From Nitrosomonas sp. (lineage in GTDB: Bacteria > Pseudomonadota > Gammaproteobacteria > Burkholderiales > Nitrosomonadaceae): a stretch of 64,000 nucleotides of DNA. This document shows, in pieces, positions 15,827 to 25,777 of this stretch (position 1 is the first letter of the stretch; each line of letters begins with the position of its first letter). Position numbers and translations under genes: made by a program. The notes under the pieces are model-generated. The model searched no databases. It was given only the letters and a program-made list of their open reading frames with translations, and was not told the origin of the DNA. Location: the NCBI RefSeq assembly GCF_019635155.1, contig NZ_JAHBZY010000007.1, forward strand, positions 1 to 64,000. Reading direction: 5' to 3'.

Positions 15827-18568
15827 CTAATGCGCCTGTTCCCAATTATCTCCAACTCCCACTTCAATGCGCAATGGTACGCTCAGCGTTAATACGTTGC
15901 CCATTAGCTCAGGTAGCCTTCCGGTTATTAACTCAACTTCATCGTCGGGGACTTCTAAGACCAATTCATCATGAACTTGCATGATAAGCTTGCTGCGTAA
16001 TTTATTTTGAAGCAGCCAATTACGTACTGAGATCATTGCAAGCTTAATAATATCAGCCGCGGTTCCTTGCATGGGCGCATTAATCGCAGCCCGCTCCGCA
16101 CCTTGCCTGCGATTGCCATTGGCGTGATTAATCTCAGGTAACCATAGCCTGCGCCCTAGCACTGTTTCGACGTAGCCTAATTTTCTCGCTTTTTCCCGAG
16201 TTTGCTGCATGTATCGTTCTACTGCAGGATATCGAGCGAAGTAGCGCTCCATATAAGCCCGGGCCACACTGCGTTCAACACCGAGTTGTGACGCCAATCC
16301 GAATTCCGACATACCGTAAATGAGTCCGAAGTTAATGACTTTTGCATACCGGCGCTGTTCTTGATCGACTTGATCCGGCATTATCCCCAACACTTCAGCC
16401 GCAGTTGCTTTGTGTATGTCTTCACCGGCTGCAAAAGCTTTCAATAAACCTTCGTCTTGAGAAATATGCGCCATTATGCGCAATTCTATTTGCGAATAAT
16501 CAGCAGATATGATTCGATGATTTGGGGGGGCTATAAATGCTTCACGAATTCTGCGGCCTTCCACTGTTCGCACCGGGATATTCTGCAAATTCGGATCCGA
16601 ACTTGCCAGGCGGCCCGTTACAGCGACCGCTTGCGCATAGTTGGTATGTACCCGACCGGTAGCAGGGTTCTTCATTAATGGCAGCTTATCGGTATAGGTG
16701 GATTTTAATTTTGCTAAACTGCGGTAATTGAGTAGCAATTTAGGTAATGGATAATCGAGCGCCAGTTGTTGCAACACATCTTCATCGGTTGAAGGTACGC
16801 CGGTCGGCGTTTTTTTGATAACCGGCAATTTAAGCTGATTAAACAAAATGTCTTGGATTTGCTTAGGGGAATTAAGATTGAAAGGTTGCTCAGCGATCGC
16901 ATGTGCTTGCACTTCCAATGCATGAAGTTTCTCACCTAACTCGTGGCTTTGTTTTTGCAGTAATCGATAATCAAGTAATACGCCGTTACGTTCAATTTCA
17001 AACAACACACTGAGAATGGGCATCTCAATGTTGTGGTAAATGTCGCTTAAGCGATCATTCAGTTGGATATTCGGATATAACGCCTGGTGCAGGCGTAGCG
17101 TAATATCCGCATCTTCACCAGCATATTGTGTCGCATTATCAACGGCAACTTGATCGAAACCGATACGATTGACGCCTTTCCCAGTAACATCGTCATAACT
17201 GGTTGTTTTAATATCTAAGTGTCGCATCGCCAAGCTATCCATATTGTGCGGTTGATGCGATTCCAGCACATACGACTGCAATAAGGTGTCGTGCGCAATT
17301 CCATTCAATTGAATGCCATGATTTGCAAAGATATGCTTATCGTACTTGATATTCTGCCCTAATTTAGCCTGGGAGACGTCTTCCAGCCAAGGTTTCAGCT
17401 TCTGCAACGCCCAATCAAGCGGTAATTGCGTCGGCATACCGGTGTAGTTATGCATCAGAGGCAGATATCCCGTATGGTGCGTTTCTGTTGAAAACGATAT
17501 GCCTACAAGCTTTGCTTGCATAGGATCGAGACCGGTTGTTTCGGTATCCAGCGCAACCAGCGAAGCAGCTTCCAATCGTTTAAGCCACGTATCCAACTCC
17601 GTTTCCGACAAAATAGTCTGATAGTTCCCTGAATTAACTGACGTGGAATCACTGCTGACGCAATCAATACCCGCAGGGGAATGATGACTGGAATCTTCCG
17701 GATTTGCCTGATGAGAACCGATCTGCTGCTTCAATTCCCGCAACGAAGCTTTCATATCCAGTTTTTCATAAAGGCGGATTAGCGCTTCAGTATCTTGGGG
17801 TTGCAACGCAAGATCGGTGATTTTAACCGGTAGTTTCACGTCGCATTTGATCGTAATCAGCTGGCGTGCTGTATCGAACCAATCCAATGTGTTACGTAAA
17901 TTGTCGCCGATTACGCCTTTGATTTCATCAGCATGCGTAATCAAATTCGTCAACGATCCATATTGCGTAAGCCACTTAACCGCTGTTTTGGGTCCAACTT
18001 TTTGCACACCGGGAACACTATCGGACGCATCGCCCACTAGCATCAGATAATCCAGGATACGCTCAGGAGGTACTCCAAATTTTGCAAGCACATTGGCTTC
18101 ATCCAATACCTCGTTCGTCATCGTATTGACTAATGTAATCTGCGGATTAACCAATTGCGCAATATCTTTATCTCCGGTTGAAATGATGCAGCGCATATTG
18201 GCTGCAGCCGCTTGCTTGGCCAATGTACCGATGACATCATCAGCTTCAACGCCATCAACGATCAACATCGGCCATCCCATTGCGCGTATACACGCATGCA
18301 ATGATTCGATCTGAACCGCCAAATCATGTGGCATGGCTGGTCGATGTGCTTTATAGTCCGGATAAAGTTCATCTCGGAATGTTTTGCCTTTTGCATCAAA
18401 AACACACGCGCTATAATCCGCGTGGTAGTCTTTGTGTAAACGTCTCAACATATTGAGCACACCATGAATGGCACCGGTCGGTTCATTATGGCGATTACGC
18501 AAATCCGGCAATGCATGAAATGCGCGATACAAATACGATGAACCGTCAACCAACAATAATGTTTTCAT
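15827..18568 (-). CDS. polA: DNA polymerase I
   Basis: The 913-residue enzyme has all three activities. The 5' nuclease domain (residues 1-~290) starts MKTLLLVDGSSYLYRAFHAL. The 3'-5' exonuclease domain (~315-510) retains the ExoI motif LDTETTGLDP. In the polymerase domain, SADYSQIELRIMAH (motif A), RRYAKVINFGLIYG (motif B) and MQVHDELVLE (motif C) are intact. The ATG at 18568 gives the family N-terminus; an ATG nine bases upstream is only two bases from AGGA. It is convergent with rne and divergent from the LOG gene, 15 bases away. Confidence 0.95.
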   Translation of the reverse strand: MKTLLLVDGSSYLYRAFHALPDLRNRHNEPTGAIHGVLNMLRRLHKDYHADYSACVFDAKGKTFRDELYPDYKAHRPAMPHDLAVQIESLHACIRAMGWPMLIVDGVEADDVIGTLAKQAAAANMRCIISTGDKDIAQLVNPQITLVNTMTNEVLDEANVLAKFGVPPERILDYLMLVGDASDSVPGVQKVGPKTAVKWLTQYGSLTNLITHADEIKGVIGDNLRNTLDWFDTARQLITIKCDVKLPVKITDLALQPQDTEALIRLYEKLDMKASLRELKQQIGSHQANPEDSSHHSPAGIDCVSSDSTSVNSGNYQTILSETELDTWLKRLEAASLVALDTETTGLDPMQAKLVGISFSTETHHTGYLPLMHNYTGMPTQLPLDWALQKLKPWLEDVSQAKLGQNIKYDKHIFANHGIQLNGIAHDTLLQSYVLESHQPHNMDSLAMRHLDIKTTSYDDVTGKGVNRIGFDQVAVDNATQYAGEDADITLRLHQALYPNIQLNDRLSDIYHNIEMPILSVLFEIERNGVLLDYRLLQKQSHELGEKLHALEVQAHAIAEQPFNLNSPKQIQDILFNQLKLPVIKKTPTGVPSTDEDVLQQLALDYPLPKLLLNYRSLAKLKSTYTDKLPLMKNPATGRVHTNYAQAVAVTGRLASSDPNLQNIPVRTVEGRRIREAFIAPPNHRIISADYSQIELRIMAHISQDEGLLKAFAAGEDIHKATAAEVLGIMPDQVDQEQRRYAKVINFGLIYGMSEFGLASQLGVERSVARAYMERYFARYPAVERYMQQTREKARKLGYVETVLGRRLWLPEINHANGNRRQGAERAAINAPMQGTAADIIKLAMISVRNWLLQNKLRSKLIMQVHDELVLEVPDDEVELITGRLPELMGNVLTLSVPLRIEVGVGDNWEQAH

Positions 18569-18583
18569 TCTTATCATTTTCCT

Positions 18584-19303
18584 ATGAGTCTACGAGATAA
18601 ACTGAGCACTCAAATGTCAGTCGAGAAACCCTGGTCAGCCAAAGAATCATGGCGATTGTTTGGGATTATGGCAGAATTCGTCGAAGGAACGGAACGTCTC
18701 GACACAATTCAACCTGCTGTCAGTATTTTTGGCAGCGCCCGGACTCATCCCGACAATCCGCACTATCAATTAGCCGAGCAAATTGCGAAACAACTTTCAG
18801 ACGCCGGGTTCGCGGTGATTTCCGGCGGCGGCCCCGGAATCATGGAAGCCGCTAATAAAGGCGCTTATTATGGAAAATCCCCCAGCATCGGCCTCAATAT
18901 TCAATTACCGCACGAACAAAACCGCAATGCCTATCAAGATATCAGTCAAACTTTCCGGCACTTTTTTGCGCGTAAATATATGTTTGTCAAATTTGCAACC
19001 GCCTATGTGGTTCTCCCGGGAGGATTCGGTACCTTGGATGAGTTGATGGAAGCTTTGACGCTTGTTCAAACAGGAAAAACTCGGAAAATGCCAATTATTC
19101 TGGTTTATACGGAATTCTGGCGCGGATTATTGGATTGGTTTAAGAATGCATTGATTACAGAGGGGTTCATCTCCGCGGACGATATGAATTTAATTCAGGT
19201 CATCGATGAGCCGGATCAAGTGGTCAAGGCAATCTTTCAATATTATGAAACCAGCGGATTCGAACCCACAGCCGCAGAAAAAGAAATTCAGCTCAATTTA
19301 TAA
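18584..19303 (+). CDS. LOG-family protein (TIGR00730 Rossmann fold)
   Basis: LOG-type proteins hydrolyse nucleoside 5'-monophosphates such as cytokinin ribotides to free base and ribose phosphate; many bacterial members are of unknown physiological role and are often misnamed lysine decarboxylases. The 239-residue product has the diagnostic GGGPGIMEAANKGA and PGGFGTLDELMEA motifs that form the active site. The start at 18584 lacks an obvious ribosome-binding site and ATG 18614 is an alternative. It diverges from polA with 15 bases between start codons. Confidence 0.88.
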   Translation: MSLRDKLSTQMSVEKPWSAKESWRLFGIMAEFVEGTERLDTIQPAVSIFGSARTHPDNPHYQLAEQIAKQLSDAGFAVISGGGPGIMEAANKGAYYGKSPSIGLNIQLPHEQNRNAYQDISQTFRHFFARKYMFVKFATAYVVLPGGFGTLDELMEALTLVQTGKTRKMPIILVYTEFWRGLLDWFKNALITEGFISADDMNLIQVIDEPDQVVKAIFQYYETSGFEPTAAEKEIQLNL

Positions 19304-19361
19304 CTTATATGAACAATTTTAGGTAAAATATCCGGTATATCTGGACTTAACGGCGACTGAC

Positions 19362-19766
19362 ATGCACTTGCATCAATTTATTTTAATATTACTGCTAATG
19401 GGCATTACCATGCCTAGCATGGTGCAGTCCGAACAGCCTAAGCAAGCGAAAAAACCATCACACCCGGAAAACCTGATTCCTTTACCCGAACCTCCCGAGT
19501 TACCAGAGGAGTTGGAGGATCCACCGCCAGATCTGCCGGATATTCCAATGGATCCCGAATTGGAAACGCAAGTTACCATCATTAAACGTGGAGAAAATAT
19601 TATTGAAGAGCATCGTGTCAATGGAGAATTGTTGATGATTAAAGTCATACCTCGCATTGGACCTCCGTACTATTTGAAAAAAAATACCGCGCGTGATTAC
19701 CACAACCATCCTGGCGAGGCAGGTATTGATGTCAGTCCACCCATGTGGCAGATATTAAAATTCTAG
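19362..19766 (+). CDS. DUF2782 domain exported protein
   Basis: The 134-residue protein has a signal peptide (MHLHQFILILLLMGITMPS, cleavage after MVQSEQ or nearby), a proline/glutamate-rich linker (LPEPPELPEELEDPPPDLP) and a C-terminal DUF2782 domain (IIKRGENIIEEHRVNGELLM, then VIPRIGPPYYL). The family is found in betaproteobacteria and allies next to polA and thrB, as here, and its function is unknown. It is 58 bases downstream of the LOG gene and 79 upstream of thrB. Confidence 0.82.
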   Translation: MHLHQFILILLLMGITMPSMVQSEQPKQAKKPSHPENLIPLPEPPELPEELEDPPPDLPDIPMDPELETQVTIIKRGENIIEEHRVNGELLMIKVIPRIGPPYYLKKNTARDYHNHPGEAGIDVSPPMWQILKF

Positions 19767-19845
19767 TTAAAAAATATTTTTCAACTATTTGTAATTAAAT
19801 AATCTTTTGTTTTTTTATAGCCCCGCTCTTTTATTCAACTAATCC

Positions 19846-20799
19846 ATGTCTGTTTTTACTCCTGTTACGGATAGCCAGCTTGCGGTTTGGCTAAAAGATT
19901 ACGCACTTGGTCAACTTATTCTTTTGCAAGGCATATCTTCCGGTATCGAAAACACTAACTATTTTGTAACGACGACAGAAGGCAAATATGTATTAACATT
20001 ATTTGAGAAATTAACCTGTGCGGAATTACCTTATTATCTAAATCTGATGGCGTTCTTGGCGCAACGCGGCATTCCTTGTCCTGCTCCGATTCCACGGATG
20101 GATCAACAACTGTTAAGCATTTTGAATGGTAAGCCCGCCACTTTGGTGACTTGTTTGTCCGGGCAATCGGTATTATCACCAACTCCCGAACACTGTGCTG
20201 CGGTTGGTGGCGTGTTGGCGAAAATGCATATATCCGGTAGATTTTATGACGGTCACATGCAAAATCCCCGGGGACTCAGTTGGTGGCAGGCCAAAGCACT
20301 TGAAATCGCTCCATTTTTATCCGAAGCGGAAAAATTATTACTAAAAAGCGAATTAGAATTCCAAGCGACATTGCACACTAAAAACCTGCCGAGTGGCGTT
20401 ATTCACGCGGATCTATTCCGCGATAATATTTTATTTGTCGAACAACGCATCGGAGGCGTCATTGATTTCTATTTCGCATGCAATGATGTTTTACTATACG
20501 ATTTAGCGATTACCGTTAACGATTGGTGCATGACGGAAAATAAAGTTTTAGATAAAACAAGAACACTATCGCTCATAAAAGCCTATGATGCTTTTCGTCC
20601 GCTTACAGATCATGAATTTGATCTTTGGCCTGCAATGTTGCGTGCCGGTGCTTTACGTTTTTGGATTTCACGATTATATGATTTTCATTTACCGCGCCCC
20701 GGCGAATTAACGCACGCAAAGGATCCAGCGCACTTCCGGGAAATCCTGAAGAATTATGCCGCGGCTCCTGAAAAACTAAAGCAATTTTGGAAGACCTGA
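19846..20799 (+). CDS. thrB: Homoserine kinase (ThrB, APH-fold type)
   Basis: This is the betaproteobacterial type of homoserine kinase with an aminoglycoside-phosphotransferase fold, which phosphorylates L-homoserine for threonine synthesis. The nucleotide-binding segment [19 protein letters not shown] lies near residues 30-55. The catalytic loop [14 protein letters not shown] and metal motif GGVIDFYFA lie near residues 183-210. Length 317 aa is typical. No attenuator-like structure was seen in the 79-base gap upstream. Confidence 0.93.
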   Translation: MSVFTPVTDSQLAVWLKDYALGQLILLQGISSGIENTNYFVTTTEGKYVLTLFEKLTCAELPYYLNLMAFLAQRGIPCPAPIPRMDQQLLSILNGKPATLVTCLSGQSVLSPTPEHCAAVGGVLAKMHISGRFYDGHMQNPRGLSWWQAKALEIAPFLSEAEKLLLKSELEFQATLHTKNLPSGVIHADLFRDNILFVEQRIGGVIDFYFACNDVLLYDLAITVNDWCMTENKVLDKTRTLSLIKAYDAFRPLTDHEFDLWPAMLRAGALRFWISRLYDFHLPRPGELTHAKDPAHFREILKNYAAAPEKLKQFWKT

Positions 20800-20845
20800 G
20801 CAGATTGCTCAAGAACTTGCCGTCGAAATTTATTGGAGACATATA

Positions 20846-21826
20846 ATGGAAATTCACCAAGTTAATGCGAAACAAGGACTGCAATGGATATTAAGCGGCT
20901 TCTATCTTTTCGCAAAAGCACCGCTCGCTTGGGTGTTTGTCTGCTTTACATTGATGCTTATTGCTGTGACCATTGCATTGATCCCTCTGCTGGGGCAATT
21001 CATCTTTACATTAGTTTCACCGATTTTTCTTGCTGGAATCATGCTGGGTTGTAAAGATATGGAACAAGGTAAACCGCTTGAAATCGCGCATCTATTCGCG
21101 GCGTTTAAGAGTAATGTTGCGCCATTAATTACTATCGGGGGTATCTATCTCATTGGGCAAGTATTGATTATCGGTTTGGTCATGCTAATCGGCGGGTCAC
21201 AAATGACCGACATGATGCTCTATGGCAAAAGAGTTGATGAAACTGAATTGATGGGTGTTATGAGCAGCTTTCTGACATCGATATTGCTTGCGTTAACGCT
21301 CTCCATTCCGCTGATGATGGCTTCCTGGTTTTCTCCGTTATTGGTTGTTTTTCATAATGTTGAACCGATTCCGGCAATGCAAAAAAGTTTTTTTGCATGT
21401 TTGAAAAATATCATTCCATTTCAAATTTATGGTGTCATTCTTATTATCTTGACTATTATCAGCGTCATGCCGTATGGCGTCGGATTGGTCGTATTGATTC
21501 CCACGATTTTTGCGTCGATTTATGTGAGTTATAAAGATATTTTTCTAGGAGAACCTATTCGCTTTAAAAATGCGGATACCCAGCCGGATTTCCAGAAAGC
21601 CAATTGGAGTCACGTAGCGAAAGAATCGGATGCTCGTGAGAGTAACAAAAAAACCGAAGCCGAAACTTCTTCCGAGAATCCGCTAAAAGAACTGGATGAA
21701 CTGGTGGAATGCGCTCAATGCCATCTGCGTATCCCGCGTCATGAAGCAATTGCCGACAAAGATCATTATTTTTGCAACGAGAAACACCGGCAGCAGCACC
21801 AAGCTGCTCAGCAAACGGAAGAATAA
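20846..21826 (+). CDS. BPSS1780-family membrane protein with PP0621-type zinc-binding C-terminus
   Basis: The N-terminal ~235 residues hold five or six hydrophobic helices of the betaproteobacterial BPSS1780 family (GLQWILSGFYLFAKAPLAW near the start). After a charged linker the C-terminal 45 residues form a small Cys/His cluster (CAQCHLRIPRHEA, then HYFCNEKHRQQH) like the free-standing PP0621 family, presumably cytoplasmic and zinc-binding. Function is unknown. GGAG lies before the ATG at 20846. It is 46 bases behind thrB, so co-transcription is likely. Confidence 0.85.
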   Translation: MEIHQVNAKQGLQWILSGFYLFAKAPLAWVFVCFTLMLIAVTIALIPLLGQFIFTLVSPIFLAGIMLGCKDMEQGKPLEIAHLFAAFKSNVAPLITIGGIYLIGQVLIIGLVMLIGGSQMTDMMLYGKRVDETELMGVMSSFLTSILLALTLSIPLMMASWFSPLLVVFHNVEPIPAMQKSFFACLKNIIPFQIYGVILIILTIISVMPYGVGLVVLIPTIFASIYVSYKDIFLGEPIRFKNADTQPDFQKANWSHVAKESDARESNKKTEAETSSENPLKELDELVECAQCHLRIPRHEAIADKDHYFCNEKHRQQHQAAQQTEE

Positions 21827-21841
21827 TTACCGTCTACCGTA

Positions 21842-21875
21842 CAGCAGGTTTATAAAGCCTCAAAAATACCTGCTG
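21842..21875 (+). terminator. Hairpin at the convergent end of the membrane-protein and thiolase genes
   Basis: A perfect 8-base stem CAGCAGGT/ACCTGCTG (21842-21849 with 21868-21875) has an 18-base loop. It lies just beyond the plus-strand gene and overlaps the last codons of the minus-strand thiolase. There is no clear U-run, so its role as a terminator is tentative. Confidence 0.3.
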
Positions 21876-23049
21876 CACCCATGCCGCTACCAATGCACAT
21901 GGTAACCATGCCATATTTTTTGTGATGACGCCTGAGACCATGTAGTAAGGTTGCAACGCGAATAGAACCGGTAGCTCCGAGTGGATGCCCCAGTGCAATA
22001 GCGCCGCCAAGCGGATTAACTTTATTGCGATCCAGATTCAAATCACGGATGACGGCAAGGCTTTGTGCGGCAAATGCTTCATTCAATTCAATCCAATCCA
22101 GATCATCCTGCTTGATGCCGGTTTGTTTTAATACTTTTGGAATGGCTCTAATGGGGCCGATCCCCATAATTTCCGGCGGCACACCGGCTACCGAAAACCC
22201 TACAAAGCGGCCAAGCGGGGTCAGATTGAAACGTTTCAACGCGGCTTCACTCATCAACACTACCGCTCCCGCACCATCCGACATTTGTGAACTATTGCCA
22301 GCGGTTACTGAGCCTTTGGCGGCAAAAACCGGACGCAATTTTGCCAATGCTTCCAAACTAGTATCCGCACGCGGTCCTTCGTCGGTATCTTTGACGGCAA
22401 TTTCTTCCCGTATGGTATGCGTCATCAAATCGGGGCGTTTTTCATCGACCGCATACGGAGCGATTTCATCTCTGAATTCACCGGTTGTGATTGCCTTGAT
22501 CGCTCGTTGATGGCTGGTTAGCGCAAATTCGTCCTGATCTTCGCGCGATACATTCCATTGTTCAGCCACTTTCTCAGCTGTCATTCCCATGCCATAAGCA
22601 ATAGCCACATTTTCTTCGTGTTGAAACATCATGGGGTTCATCGCCACTTTATTACCCATCATCGGTACCATGCTCATACTTTCAGTACCGCCGGCAATCA
22701 TGACATCGGCTTCGCCCAGGCGAATGCGATCAGCAGCCAATGCCACGGATTGCAAGCCGGAAGCGCAAAAACGATTGACTGTCATACCGGCCACGCTATT
22801 GGGCAAACCCGCCAGCAACAGCGCCACGCGCGCGACATTAATACCCTGCTCCGCTTCCGGCATGGCACAGCCAACAATCACATCATCAATTGCGGCAGGA
22901 TCCAATCCTTCACATTGTTTCATCACGGTCTGCAATACGTGGACCAACATATCGTCAGGCCGTACATTTTTAAACATGCCACGCGGCGCTTTACCAACCG
23001 GTGTGCGTGTAGTAGCAACAATGTAAGCTTCTTGAGTTTGTTTTGTCAT
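21850..23049 (-). CDS. fadA: Acetyl-CoA C-acyltransferase (3-ketoacyl-CoA thiolase)
   Basis: The 399-residue enzyme cleaves 3-ketoacyl-CoA with CoA in the last step of beta-oxidation. The acyl-accepting cysteine sits in VNRFCASGLQS near residue 90; the catalytic GHPLGATG and CIGSGMGAAG motifs are near the C-terminus. GGAG precedes the ATG at 23049. It is 22 bases downstream of the multifunctional FAD gene, forming a two-gene operon. Confidence 0.92.
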   Translation of the reverse strand: MTKQTQEAYIVATTRTPVGKAPRGMFKNVRPDDMLVHVLQTVMKQCEGLDPAAIDDVIVGCAMPEAEQGINVARVALLLAGLPNSVAGMTVNRFCASGLQSVALAADRIRLGEADVMIAGGTESMSMVPMMGNKVAMNPMMFQHEENVAIAYGMGMTAEKVAEQWNVSREDQDEFALTSHQRAIKAITTGEFRDEIAPYAVDEKRPDLMTHTIREEIAVKDTDEGPRADTSLEALAKLRPVFAAKGSVTAGNSSQMSDGAGAVVLMSEAALKRFNLTPLGRFVGFSVAGVPPEIMGIGPIRAIPKVLKQTGIKQDDLDWIELNEAFAAQSLAVIRDLNLDRNKVNPLGGAIALGHPLGATGSIRVATLLHGLRRHHKKYGMVTMCIGSGMGAAGIFEAL

Positions 23050-23071
23050 AAGATCTCCGTGAATCGTGATA

Positions 23072-25603
23072 TCAGTTTCTCAACGGCTTGCCGGTTTTAA
23101 GTGTGTATTCGATTCGTGCTTGTGTTTTCTCGGTTGCCAATAACTCCATGAAAGCAGCACGCTCCAGATCCAGGAGCCAATCTTCATCAACCAAACTGCC
23201 AGGTGTCAGATCGCCACCGCACATCACGTAAGCTACTTTATTGGCGATCAAATTGTCATGCTCGGAAATAAATCCACCTTCGCGCATGTTAACCAATTGG
23301 CTCTGGATGGTTGCAATGCCGGTATTGCCCGCGACCGGGATTTCGCGCATCGGTAATGGAGGCCGATAACCCGCCTCCGCTATCGCCAACGCCTGAGCCT
23401 TCGCCACATACAACAATTCAAAGCGATGCATGATGATGGTGTCGGCAAAACGTAAGTATCCGAGCTCTTTGGCTTGCTCCGCGCTTCTCGCCAATTCAGC
23501 CATAGCAACCGTTTGGAAGTAATATTTCAAATGCGGAAATGGATCGCCGTCTCTGGCGACTTGCGCGGATCTCATGGCCAATTCTTTGCAGCCGCCGCCT
23601 GCCGGTAATAATCCAACCCCTGTTTCCACCAATCCGATATAACTTTCCATGGTTGCGACGGCGCGATCACAATGCATAACAAACTCACAGCCGCCACCAA
23701 GCGCCAATCCATCCACGGCAGCAACCGTCGGTATCGTTGAATAACGCAACATTTGCGAAGTTTGTTGAAATTGCTTGATCATTTCCTCGACTTCTGCCAA
23801 TTTTTTCGCCATCAATACATCCGCCATATCCAGCTCGCGTGCAACTTGAAGAACCGCAGCCTGGGTCGTTCTTCTCAATTTCTTCAGTAACATCTGAAAA
23901 GCTGTGGGCGGTTGAGGCGGAGCCGGTGGCGCATTGCCTGATTGCGTTTCGGGTTTGGGTTTTTCTGCAGCTTTTTGTAAATTCGCACCGGCGGAGAAAG
24001 GCGGCTCTGTTTGCCAAATCACCAAAGCCCGCCAGTTTTGTTCGGCTTCTTTAATCGCTTGTTGAATACCTTCCAACACATCGATACCGATCGTATGCAT
24101 TTTGCTTTTAAAACTGAGCACGGCGATCCTGTCGCCGCTGTGCCATAACCTCACCGCATCAGTTTCAAATATGGTTTCACCATACGTTGTATCCTCGCCA
24201 ATCAGCCGATCGGGAAAAAGCTGACGCCGATAAACCGGCAATTGTGACCGTGCATGGAGTTTACCGGCAGCGGGTGCAAACGATCCTTGCTTGGAATGAA
24301 CACCTTGTAGCCCGTCGCTATTAGCAATCGCCATAACCCATTGCGGCAACGGCACTTGCGCCATACTTTTTCCTGCATCGATGTCTTCCTGAATCCATAA
24401 AGCGATTTGCTTCCATCCGGCAGCTTGCCAAATTTCGAAAGGCCCCTGGTTCCAGCCGAATCCCCAGCGCATTGCCAAATCCAGGTCGCGCGCATTATCA
24501 GCGATTGATTCAAGCTGTATCGCACAATAATGAAACAAATCGCGAAATATCGACCACAAAAATTGTGCCTGCGGTTGTTGATTATTACGCAGTGCGGCAA
24601 ATTTTTCGGGCGGGTTGCTATATTTCAACAAACGCTTAAGATCGTCGTCGACATCCGCACCAGACAAACGATATTCTTTAGTGGCCCGATCCAAAACATG
24701 AATCTCGTTTTTAATTTTTTGATACACACCGCGTTTGACTTTTTCCCCAAGCGCTCCTATTTCGATTAATCCTTGCAACCAATCCGGAACCTCAAAATAC
24801 CGGTGCCACGGATCTTCCGGTAACGCGTCGCGCATTGTGTGGATGACGTGCGCCAAAGTATCCAATCCCACGACGTCAACAGTACGAAACGTTGCGCTTT
24901 TGGGGCGGCCGATCAATACGCCAGTCAGGGCATCGACCAAGTCGAAGCCAAAATCGAATGAGCGGCTGTGATGCATCGTAGCCAGCAATGAAAATACGCC
25001 AATACGGTTCGCGATAAAATTGGGAGTGTCTTTCGCCCGAATCACTCCTTTCCCTAGATAGGTCACAAGAAATTCTTCTAAGTGATCCAGCATGACTGCA
25101 TCGCTGACATGGCAAGGTATTAATTCAACCAAATGCATATAGCGAGGGGGGTTGAAAAAATGAATACCGCAAAAGCGATGACGCAAGTTTTCCGGAAATG
25201 CTTCAGCGAGCTGATTGATTGACAGCCCTGAAGTATTGCTAGCGAATACGGTATGTTCGCCAAGAAAGGGGGCGATTTTGACATACAAATCGCGTTTCCA
25301 ATCCATGCGTTCCGCGATCGCTTCTATAACCAGATCGCATTCCTTAAGCAATTCGAGATGCTGATCGTAGTTGGCCGGCTGAATGCAGGATGCTTTATTT
25401 TTAACCGATAGCGGCGCAGGTTCTTGTTTTTTGAGTTTCTCCACCGCTTTAATCACGTTACTATTGAGATTATCCGCGTCACCCGGCAACTCGAACAATA
25501 ATGTTTCGATATTCGCATTCACCAAATGCGCCGCAATTTGTGCGCCCATTACACCGGCTCCAAGTACCGCTGCTTTACGCACTAAGAAACGCTGATCACT
25601 CAA
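23072..25603 (-). CDS. 3-hydroxyacyl-CoA dehydrogenase/enoyl-CoA hydratase fusion (FadN-like)
   Basis: In this 843-residue protein the order is dehydrogenase first (GAGVMGAQIAAHL NAD site near residue 15; SNTSGLSINQLAE and HFFNPP catalytic His block near 120-150) and crotonase fold second (GLALGGGCEFVMHCD near residue 640). This is the reverse of FadB and matches FadN-type enzymes. It performs hydration and dehydrogenation of enoyl-CoA in beta-oxidation. The best start is TTG at 25603, five bases after a strong AGGAGG; the GTG at 25609 lies within that binding site. It forms a pair with fadA. Confidence 0.9.
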   Translation of the reverse strand: MSDQRFLVRKAAVLGAGVMGAQIAAHLVNANIETLLFELPGDADNLNSNVIKAVEKLKKQEPAPLSVKNKASCIQPANYDQHLELLKECDLVIEAIAERMDWKRDLYVKIAPFLGEHTVFASNTSGLSINQLAEAFPENLRHRFCGIHFFNPPRYMHLVELIPCHVSDAVMLDHLEEFLVTYLGKGVIRAKDTPNFIANRIGVFSLLATMHHSRSFDFGFDLVDALTGVLIGRPKSATFRTVDVVGLDTLAHVIHTMRDALPEDPWHRYFEVPDWLQGLIEIGALGEKVKRGVYQKIKNEIHVLDRATKEYRLSGADVDDDLKRLLKYSNPPEKFAALRNNQQPQAQFLWSIFRDLFHYCAIQLESIADNARDLDLAMRWGFGWNQGPFEIWQAAGWKQIALWIQEDIDAGKSMAQVPLPQWVMAIANSDGLQGVHSKQGSFAPAAGKLHARSQLPVYRRQLFPDRLIGEDTTYGETIFETDAVRLWHSGDRIAVLSFKSKMHTIGIDVLEGIQQAIKEAEQNWRALVIWQTEPPFSAGANLQKAAEKPKPETQSGNAPPAPPQPPTAFQMLLKKLRRTTQAAVLQVARELDMADVLMAKKLAEVEEMIKQFQQTSQMLRYSTIPTVAAVDGLALGGGCEFVMHCDRAVATMESYIGLVETGVGLLPAGGGCKELAMRSAQVARDGDPFPHLKYYFQTVAMAELARSAEQAKELGYLRFADTIIMHRFELLYVAKAQALAIAEAGYRPPLPMREIPVAGNTGIATIQSQLVNMREGGFISEHDNLIANKVAYVMCGGDLTPGSLVDEDWLLDLERAAFMELLATEKTQARIEYTLKTGKPLRN

Positions 25604-25777
25604 TTTCACCTCCTGCCGAATCCGGTTGGTTATTGATTAGCCTTATTAAAATTGGCTTTGAATAGAAGAGTACAAGCATGAGCGCTAAAGCGCAAGCTTG
25701 ATTAATAATCGCAGCGAAAGCGGTAGCAATGAGATACCCGGCAACCGGTTAGAAAGCGACAACGCCAGCCGATAACT

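Noticed and set aside
15787-15835. Possible terminator (AGGCG...GCGCCT) between rne and polA
   Set aside because: The stem is imperfect, extends into the polA end and has no U-run.
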